A stretch of DNA of 64,000 bases from Micropterix aruncella (lineage: Eukaryota; Arthropoda; Insecta; Lepidoptera; Micropterigidae), in NCBI GenBank assembly GCA_944548615.1, contig OX155955.1, forward strand, positions 9,946,438 through 10,010,437, in the 5' to 3' direction. How positions within the stretch are numbered: the first letter of the stretch is position 1; every line of letters begins with the position of its first letter. A model generated the notes under the pieces. It saw only the letters and a list, made by a program, of their open reading frames with translations, searched no databases and was not told the DNA's origin. This document shows positions 54,131 through 64,000 of the stretch, piece after piece. The translations under genes were made by a program, and so were the position numbers.

Positions 54131-55279
54131 AATAAATAATAATATAATAAGAAACAGATTTTTAAATTATAGCTTTTAATATTATTATTTTAATAAAGAT
54201 GACAATATTTTATTTGGTATTCAGGTTTCAATACGCAATAATTACACACTTTGGATAGACTAATATATGGCTTTCTATCTCTCCATAATAATTATGTGAT
54301 ATAATCAGCCTGCTATAAATGGCACTAATAATTAAATATTATTATTGTTATCACTGCTTTAATTATTGGGTTTCGATACAATATCATTCATTATCAATGT
54401 TTATTATATCAAATAAATTGATAATAGTTTTGACGTCCATTCTATCAACGCCACCTGCATTTTGCTTGCCCAGAAGGGTTGCCAAAATATGCTATGGAGT
54501 TGAGCAATATCATATATAAACAATGTTATTACTGATTCATCGGCAGACTTTAGATCCACAAACTATCGCCAAAATCCCCAATCGATCACTGAAACAACAC
54601 AGCTTGAAATGGTTTACTTAAACTCCTACGGTAGCCGGGAGCGAGGCTGAAGATTTGTGAATCAACGACAGTCGATCACCCCATTTATTAATTCAACAAT
54701 GCCCGGGGGGGGGGGGGGGGAGTGGCTGAGTCCTCTCTGCGGGATATCTAGTCAATTACTTAAATGTGTCTGGTCTTACGGCGCAGTAATATATTAGAAG
54801 ATCGGCATTGTATCGAGGATTAATTGAATCTACGGGGAATGTGTATTCATATGAAGTACTGCGGTGTGTTTATATATTATTATGTGCTTGTTCTTATTAA
54901 TGAGGTAAGGTTTCTATGTGAGATTTATTATTTTATTATTTGCCAGATTTGCGTGTACACCACATGTTAATGCCAATTTTTGACACAATAATATTGTTAT
55001 TTTATAAAATGGGAAAACTGGTTTATAATGTAGGTCTATTTTAAGATTTTTTTTGGTGATTTGATATAAAAATTTATTCAGCTGCTATATAGACCCATCG
55101 TGTAACCAAGTAGGTACAATACAAAAAATACAGAAACATACATTATTCACCGTTAACGGACATATAACAAGTAAATATATTAAAAGGGATAAAAAACACG
55201 ACTACTGCACAAAAAAAGAAGTAATGTATTAATAATTATTTTTATTACTGTTTTCATGAAATATTTGTGGTTTATGTAT
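54131..55279. other. AT-rich DNA
   Basis: Poly-G run at about 54705-54720. Nothing else recognised. Confidence 0.4.
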
Positions 55280-56031
<752 letters not shown>

Positions 56032-56180
56032 ATTATTTATGAAATTTGATTATACAATATTCATACATTCAAACACTATTCTGAGTTACCTCTTGTACCA
56101 TAAAACCAGCACATCTGTCGGTGCCTTGGATCACTTGAGTTATAATATTCATCTTAGTCATTCCGTATTATACGACCGCA

Positions 56181-58800
56181 ATGGATAATAATATAATAAA
56201 TGTTTTTGACGCAAATTCACATGAGGCTCATGTGACATCAAATGTCAATACTTGTAGGGTAGTCCTAGCAGAAGGAACAGGCCTGAGAATGATTTGTCTT
56301 AACATCAGAAGTCTACAAAAAAATTTCGATCAGCTTCTCGTAATGCTACAAGATTTACAAATTGATTTCGATATTATAATTCTAACGGAAGCTTGGATTG
56401 GGAAGCACTTTGTTCCAATTGGGATATCGGGCTATAGTTCATACTATACCAAATTGAATAAACTACAAAATGATGGAGTTGTCATCTATGCGAGTGAACA
56501 AGTAACAGAAATAACCGTCAATGAGGTGAGTACTTACAGGTTTTATTAGACAAGACAATCTGTGTTGTAGCTATCTATAGAAGTCCTTCTGTTCACAATA
56601 TTAGCAAATTTTTAACGAGTCTGAAAGATATGCTAAAAACAATCTCCAACATAAATAACTTAATATTACCAGGAGATATGAACATATCTATAAATGGAAA
56701 AATGCACCCCCAGGCAAATGAATATCTAGAGCTTCTTACACTTTATGGATTGGTTTGTCTAGTTGAGACCCCTACGCGTGAAGTTAAAAACTCTAAATCA
56801 TGTTTAGACCATATAATGTGCCGATCCCGTTATCCAACCTTATCAATAGTTTATGAAACATCAATTACAGATCATAATGTTATTTTATTTAAAATGAAGT
56901 ATAATTTTAAACACATGAAAAAAACAAAAAACCAAATAATAAAACAGACATTTAACTATGATAAAATTCGAGAAGAAGTCACTGCTATTGATTGGACGGC
57001 TATCTATGATCAAGTCGACGTGAATAGTGCAGCTCAATTATTTATAAATCTACTTCAAAGCGTGGTTAATTCGAACTGTTCCATTAAACCGGTTGCTATA
57101 AAACATAAACATAAAACATACAAACCTTGGATGACGGATGGACTATTATTCTGTATACATAGAAGAGACAAACTCCACTTAGCATCATGGCGTAGACCTG
57201 ATAACCTAGGTATAAAAGATAAGGCTAAACAGTATCGAAACATATGTAATAAAATAATCCACAACACTAAAGTCAGATATTACAAAAATGAATTACGGAA
57301 AGCAAATGGTGATCCAAAAAATACATGGAAAGTTATAAACGATATTTCAAACAGAACAAAAGCTAAACAATCCATACACCAGTTAAACACCGGAAAGGAA
57401 ATCATAAATACAGATACTTCTCCGCGGATACTCGCCGATTATGTTAACAAACATTTTGCCGGTGTAGGGCAGAATTTAGCCAAACACATACAAAGTAGAA
57501 GTGATTCAACAGGGTTTGTTTCTTCTCAGACTACCCCTACGGTGTCGTTTTATTTAACTCCCACAACATCGGAAGAAATTTCCCGAATGAAAGACTCGTT
57601 AAAAAATGTATCCTCTTCAGGTATTGACAATCTCAATTCAAAAGTTTTCAAAAACTCAAAAAATGAACTAATTGGTCCCATAGCACACATAGTCAATTAT
57701 AGTTTCAAGCAGGGCATATTTCCTGAAGCACTTAAATGCGCTAAAGTAGTTCCTATATTTAAAAGTGGTGACAGAATGGATATAAATAATTATAGGCCAA
57801 TTTCTCTTTTAAGTACCTTATCCAAAATTATAGAGAAAGTCGCAAAAAAACGTGTTCTGAAATATTTAAAAGAAAACAATGTTTTATCTAATAACCAGTT
57901 TGGGGTTTAGAGAAGGGATTGGCACAACTGATGCAATCGCAGAAGTGACACGTATTATTAATTGCAATGTGGATGAGGATAAAATGTGCATAGCTGTTTT
58001 CTTGGATCTCGCAAAGGCATTCGATACGGTCTCGCACGAGAAGCTCGTTCGGAGGTTGGGGGAAGTTGGAATCCAGCATGTCACACTCAACTGGTTTAAG
58101 ACCTATTTGCAAAATAGAAAACAAATTATCACCATTAATAATGTAACCAGCAAACCGGAAGACCTGCCATTTGGCGTTCCCTCAGGGTAGTGTTCTCGGG
58201 CCTATTTTATTTCTCATTTACATAAATAAATTATGCGATCTGGTGGGGAAAACCATTTCTTTTGCTGATGACACAGTGCAGCCAATGCTGGTATTAATCA
58301 AGTACTAGAATGGTTAGATGAATCCCTTCTTAGCCTAAATATAAAAAAAACGAAATATATAACTTTTAGTAATAATAATAAAGGACAACCATCACCATAT
58401 CATACCGTAACTATTCACTCATGTAAAAATACACAGCAATGTAACTGCACTTTCCTGGAAAGGACAGAACACGTAAAATATCTCGGAATAATAATTGATA
58501 ATATGCTGCGTTGGCAAAAGCACATTGAGATGTTGACAAGCAAGGTTCGAAAACTTTCCTACGTATTCCGCGAAGTGAGAAATATTTTAGACCCGGGAAC
58601 ACTAAAAAATACGTATTATGCATTATGCCAAAGCATTCTTTGTTATGGCATAATCGGGTGGGGTGGTTGTGCATCAACTATCCTCCAGCCTCTTGAAGTA
58701 GCGCAAAAGTGTATACTAAAAATTATCGAGCGTAAACCCCTATCGATATCCTACGAACCAGTTATATAAAGATAGTAATATTTTGGACCCAAGACTGTTG
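56181..58800 (+). pseudogene. LINE EN-RT polyprotein (CR1/Jockey-like), frame-shifted, left part
   Basis: An almost complete ORF2 in four or more frames. AP-type endonuclease: LNIRSLQKNFDQL, LTEAWIG, GDMNI, LDHIMC, TDHNVILF. Reverse transcriptase: VVPIFKSG, INNYRPISLLSTLSKIIEK, motif A FLDLAKAFDTVSHEKL, motif B GVPSG/SVLGPILFLIYIN, motif C SFADDT, thumb YLGIIIDNMLRWQKHI. Breaks: near 56546 (endonuclease), one extra G at about 57905 (QFG/F), one extra T at about 58189, and a deletion with frameshift right after FADDT (58275). The last residues before the gap, RYPTNQLYKDSNILDPRLL, are the usual C-terminal region. The polyprotein would nick DNA and reverse transcribe its RNA; this copy cannot. 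It starts just after a TA array and runs into an assembly gap. Confidence 0.9.
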
Positions 58801-59000
58801 NNNNNNNNNNNNNNNNNNNNNNNNNNNNNNNNNNNNNNNNNNNNNNNNNNNNNNNNNNNNNNNNNNNNNNNNNNNNNNNNNNNNNNNNNNNNNNNNNNNN
58901 NNNNNNNNNNNNNNNNNNNNNNNNNNNNNNNNNNNNNNNNNNNNNNNNNNNNNNNNNNNNNNNNNNNNNNNNNNNNNNNNNNNNNNNNNNNNNNNNNNNN
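58801..59000. other. Assembly gap (200 N)
   Basis: Exactly 200 unknown bases within the LINE C-terminal coding region. The round number suggests a placeholder, so the true distance may differ. Confidence 0.98.
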
Positions 59001-59007
59001 AAACAAT

Positions 59008-59019
59008 TTTATCTTAGGA
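59008..59019 (+). repeat. Left TSD of RNase H LINE copy 1
   Basis: TTTATCTTAGGA, repeated exactly at 60841-60852. Confidence 0.92.
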
Positions 59020-60840
59020 GTAGTAGTAGTAGTAGATGGAGTGGGGGGCTTGTTTCCAGCCCTTGATGTCACCTAGATCTGTAAGGTCTTTTGTAACTAC
59101 CCACTGTGTGTTTAGGTCAATTGTCAGCTAGTAGCCCGGTACTTCTTACCAGACTAAGTAGGTCACTGACCTTCAAGTTGGGCAGATCGCTGGGTTCGAG
59201 AAAGGCTCGTCCCAGTAAACTGTGTCTTTTGGCGGCGAGCCCTGGACAGCGGCCAACAATGTGTATGCTGTCTTCAGGTTCCTCGCCACATATTCGGCAA
59301 TCCTTGCTCTCAGTCAAGCCAAGGTTGAATAGATGAGCTCTAAGGGTCGTGTGTCCGGTGAGGAGACCGATAGTGGTTCTAAGGTTCTTCTTGCTCATGT
59401 CAAGTAGGGCCTTGGTTTTCTTCTGTAGTGGTTGCTCCATCATGGCTTTTGCCTGGCGACATCCCTGACTCTGTTTCCAGGAAGCCCGATGTTCCTGCTC
59501 CAAGCAGTCCCTGATGATTTTCTTACCTGTAGCGAAGGGGACCCCTACAGCTGGCTCCACTGGGCAATCCAGTGTGCCCAGTTTTGCCAGTCTATCGGCC
59601 TCTTCGTTTCCGGGTATGCCTTGGTGACCCGGTATCCATATTAGGGTGATTTTGTTGGATTTTCCAATTTGTTGAGCTCCTGCATGCAGTCCCAGACCAC
59701 AGAAGATTCTGTGGTGGCTTTAGCCAGAGCGTCCAGTGCTGCTCTGCTGTCAGAGCAGATGAGGATTTGTCTGTTTTTTACCTCAAGTCGACTTTGTAGT
59801 TTTATGCATTCCAATATGGCAAGTACCTCGGCTTGGAAAACCGTAGCGTATTGTCCAAGGGGGATGCTGATTCTGTGGTTGGTTTTGGGTCCGTACACGC
59901 CTGCCCCAAAACGTCCATTTGTTCCTGAGCCGTCGGTGAACCAGGCGTCTGCGTTGTGGCTTTGAAGCCACTGCGGATTTTTCCAATCTTCCCTGGTGGG
60001 GATTAGGATTTTATAGGATTTCTCTACCGAAATTTTTTTCCGTAGTCGATCCTGGGTCAGAGTGAATGGGCTTTTGTGGAGGAGGTTTAGATCAGGATGA
60101 TTGTGCCCTCCACGCTTCCACTCGCCCAAACACTTCAGTCTGTATGCTGTAAGTCTGGCGGAGTGGATGATGAGCTTGTCCAGAGGCGGGCAGCAGAGTG
60201 CCACCTCTAATCCCGCTGTTGGGGTGGTCTTCATGACGCCAGTTGCAGCCCTCAGGTAGTTACCTTGAAGGCTTTTAAGCATTTTTACTGTCTCAAGCTT
60301 TTTCACCCTGGACCACCAGACTATTGCAGCATAGGTTAGTCTAGGCAGCAGTACTGCCCTGTAGAGCCATAAGGCGACCCTGGGTTTGAACCCCCAGGTT
60401 TTTCCCATGACTCTTTTGCACGTCCACAACGAGGCATAGAAGGTTGTTCTCTTGCGCTCGAGGTGGTGCTTCCAAGTGAGCTTTGGGTCTAGATAGACTC
60501 CAAGGTATTTAACTACTGTAGCGTATTCTATCTCCTTATCCCAGAGCTTGAGACACTCAACGGGTTCGGGTTTGTATTTTTTGGTGAAAATCATGGCCTT
60601 AGTCTTGCTTGGATTAGCGGATAGACCTCTGGCCTGGCACCAGTCTTGGGTGGTCTTAAGTGCTTTGTCCATGAGCTCCTTAAGTATTGATAGGAAGTTT
60701 CCTCTGACTACTATGGCCACGTCATCAGCGTAGCCGTAGACAGAGAGGCCTAGGTTTTGTAGATCTATTAGGAGTTCGTCTACAACGATGCTCCACAAGA
60801 GGGGGGAGATGACTCCACCCTGTGGACAGCCCTTAGCAGG
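59020..60840 (-). mobile_element. RNase H-bearing LINE, 5'-truncated copy 1, nested in another LINE
   Basis: A 1.82-kb minus-strand insertion with exact 12-bp TSDs (59008-59019, 60841-60852). The 5' break is in the reverse transcriptase just before motif B, the 3' end is a CTA-repeat tail (TAG repeats 59018-59034 on the plus strand). The bases on either side, read without the insertion and one TSD copy, continue the plus-strand LINE frame (KQFYLRN then YALNILNIE and a stop), so the element landed in the coding end of the older LINE. Confidence 0.93.
59117..60838 (-). pseudogene. RT (partial), RNase H and CCHC knuckle of an I/Loa-type LINE
   Basis: Order on the minus strand: motif B GCPQGGVISPLLW (60838 side), motif C YGYADDVAIVV, LSANPSKTKAMIF, thumb VVKYLGVYLDPKLTWKHHL, then RNase H with WFTDGSGTNGRFGAG (first Asp), AEVLAILECI (Glu), ILICSDSRAALDAL (Asp) and GHQGIPGNEEADRLAK (last Asp). 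A CxxC...HxxxxC knuckle (CRICGEEPEDSIHIVGRC) follows, and a stop at 59117. All RNase H acidic residues are present. One missing base near 59655 shifts the frame between RNase H strands, and everything upstream of RT motif B is absent. RNase H plus a terminal knuckle points to the I/Loa group; the exact clade is uncertain. Confidence 0.9.
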
Positions 60841-60852
60841 TTTATCTTAGGA
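60841..60852 (+). repeat. Right TSD of RNase H LINE copy 1
   Basis: TTTATCTTAGGA, identical to 59008-59019. Confidence 0.92.
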
Positions 60853-61140
60853 ACTATGCATTAAATATTTTAAACATTGAATAAATAGCAGAAAATGAAT
60901 ACATAGCAAAGTCCAGTGACAACGCCACCTAACTAGGCCGGGACCTGTTCTAAGGTGAACGTTTAATTTTGTGCGTGCTTGTTCATAATTGTGATTATTA
61001 CAAAAAAACAAAATATTTTTTAACAAAAAAAAATAAAAAAATAAAAATAAATAAATTGACTTTTTAAATTGTAATATAACTATTGTGAACTCGAGATAAA
61101 TAAATTATTTTTAAATTATATTTCTCCATGTGTATCGCTC
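60853..61140 (+). mobile_element. 3' end of the EN-RT LINE (after the nested insertion)
   Basis: Continues the interrupted frame for a few codons to a stop near 60890, then shows a non-coding stretch (CAACGCCACCTAACTAGGCC, GGGACCTGTTCTAAGGTGAA) and A-rich ends with AAATAAATAAATT, typical of LINE 3' UTR and tail. The right border (about 61080-61140) is approximate. Confidence 0.6.
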
Positions 61141-62879
<1,739 letters not shown>

Positions 62880-63955
62880 ATGAACCAAAGTATTGAACAA
62901 AGAGTTTGCCTTAAATTTTGTGTTGCGAACGGATTTTCTTGTGCCAATTCCCTAAAAATGTTAGAAAAGGCTTATGGTGAATCAGTTCTATCCAAAACAC
63001 GGACCTACAAGTGGTACAAAGCATTCAAGAGGGCCGAGAGATCGTCGAAGACAACACTCGTTCCGGGCGAATTTCGACCTCGTCAAAAGACAAAAATATC
63101 GAAAAAGTCAAGGAAATTGTGCTCCGTAATCGCCATTCCAGCTTAAGAGAGATAGCACGTGACTTGAACTTGAAGTCTCATGAGTCCATTCGCTCGATTT
63201 CGGTAGATAAATTGGGCATGAGACGCATCGCCGCTCGGCTCGTTCCAAAGGAGTTGAATTTTCTACAACAACAGTACCGCAAACCAACTTCTTTAGACAT
63301 GCTGGATCGCGTTGATTCTGATTCCACATTCATAGAACGCATTATAACTGGCGATGAGACATGGGTCTATGAATTTGATATGCAAACAAGTCAAAAGGCA
63401 TCAGAGTGGAAGACAAAAAACGAGCCAAAACCGAAAAAACCACGACAAAGTCGTTCAAAAGTCAAAGTGATGCTCATTGTTTTCTTTGATATTCGCGGTT
63501 CAGTCCATCAGGAATTCATTCCAGAAGGACTAACGGTCAATAAGGAATATTATTTGGCCGTTTTGAAGCGTTTACGTGAGAAAATCTGTCAAAAACGGCC
63601 TGAATTGTGGATCAACAATTCGTGGGTTTTCCACGACGATATTGCACCGTCACATAGAGCAGCAATTGTGACCGAATTTAAGGCCAAAAACGCGACAAAT
63701 ACAATTGATCAACCACCGTATTCACCAGATTTGGCCCCTTCAGACTTCTTTCTGTTCCCAAAACTAAAATTGCCTCTTCGTGGTACCCGTTTTGAGTCCA
63801 TAGAGTCCATTAAAGAAAATTCGTGGAAGGAATTGAACCCTATACCGAAAAAATCCTACAAAAAGTGTTTTGAAGATTGGAAAAAACGCTGGCGAATGTG
63901 TGTTGCATCAAATGGGGACTACTTTGAAGGTGATAAAATAAACATTGACGATTAA
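62880..63955 (+). pseudogene. Mariner transposase, one frameshift
   Basis: Starts MNQSIEQRVCLKFC, the usual mariner opening, with the N-terminal helix-turn-helix region (FSCANSLKMLEKAYG, LSKTRTYKWYKAF). A single-base shift at about 63027-63030 moves to the frame EGREIVEDNTRSGR, which is open to the end at 63955. Catalytic D,D34D: GDETWVYEFD, FHDDIAPSH (usually HDNAPSH) and YSPDLAPSDFFLF; 34 residues separate the second and third Asp. Length is about 358 codons counting both frames, near the ~345 usual for mariner. The family cuts and pastes DNA between TA sites. The frameshift and the altered HDN block suggest an inactive copy. The right inverted repeat runs off the window; the bases after 63955 (AATTCCCGGTACTTTTTAGA) probably belong to it. 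Confidence 0.92.
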
Positions 63956-64000
63956 ACGAAAATTGTGCGTTATATTTAATAATTCCCGGTACTTTTTAGA

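Noticed and set aside
56526..56539. 14-nt GTGAGTACTTACAG in the LINE endonuclease looks like a splice donor fused to an acceptor; dropping it restores the frame.
   Set aside because: Far too short for an intron, and a one-base indel near 56546 restores the frame equally well. Treated as a frameshift.

Overview
The window looks like an intergenic or intronic, transposon-rich stretch of an insect genome, most likely a moth or butterfly. The basis is composition (AT-rich DNA with poly-C/poly-G runs and long TA arrays) and content: Jockey/CR1-like, RTE-like, RNase H-bearing and restriction-like-endonuclease LINE pieces, a mariner, PIF/Harbinger and Tc1 remnants, a tRNA-derived SINE family with a CAAA-type tail, and a piece of a CLIP-domain serine protease. 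I could not find a single intact host protein-coding gene. Almost everything that encodes protein is mobile-element debris. All family names come from reading translated motifs by eye; no search was run.

Layout. 0-7 kb: AT-rich DNA with a SINE piece, a tandem repeat, two MITE copies sharing AACACGCTTTTAT ends, a Tc1-like transposase tail and a 250-bp foldback. 7-18 kb: a full copy of an unnamed ~665-bp retroposon (here 'family R') carrying a nested SINE, a LINE reverse-transcriptase piece, a SINE with target-site duplication (TSD), perfect hairpins, and another family R copy split by a 5'-truncated LINE. 18-30 kb: LINE and SINE pieces, a TIR MITE, a family R copy with a second copy inserted in it head-to-head, a 24-bp-TIR transposon remnant, a 'family C' repeat, and an internally deleted PIF/Harbinger element that keeps the 5' ends of both its genes. 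30-46 kb: an RTE-like LINE tail, a 488-codon open frame from a LINE with a restriction-like endonuclease, more family C and R copies, and GC-rich islands. 46-54 kb: a decayed gene with a YqaJ-type nuclease domain cut by an A-tailed insertion, a serine-protease pseudogene whose catalytic domain precedes its CLIP domain, further LINE pieces and a first RNase H LINE copy. 55-64 kb: three long TA arrays, a frame-shifted EN-RT LINE that contains a 200-base assembly gap and a second RNase H LINE inserted in its last coding segment, and a frame-shifted mariner at the right edge.

How the parts relate. The main story is nested insertion rather than cooperating genes. Clean TSDs were read for five insertions: family R at 7.7 kb and 23.7 kb, the SINE at 12.8 kb, and the RNase H LINE at 53.3 kb and 59.0 kb. 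These give a relative insertion order. The observations I rate highest are the protease pseudogene with reversed domain order, the ~665-bp retroposon family, the LINE-in-LINE insertion with its 12-bp TSD, and the Harbinger derivative.
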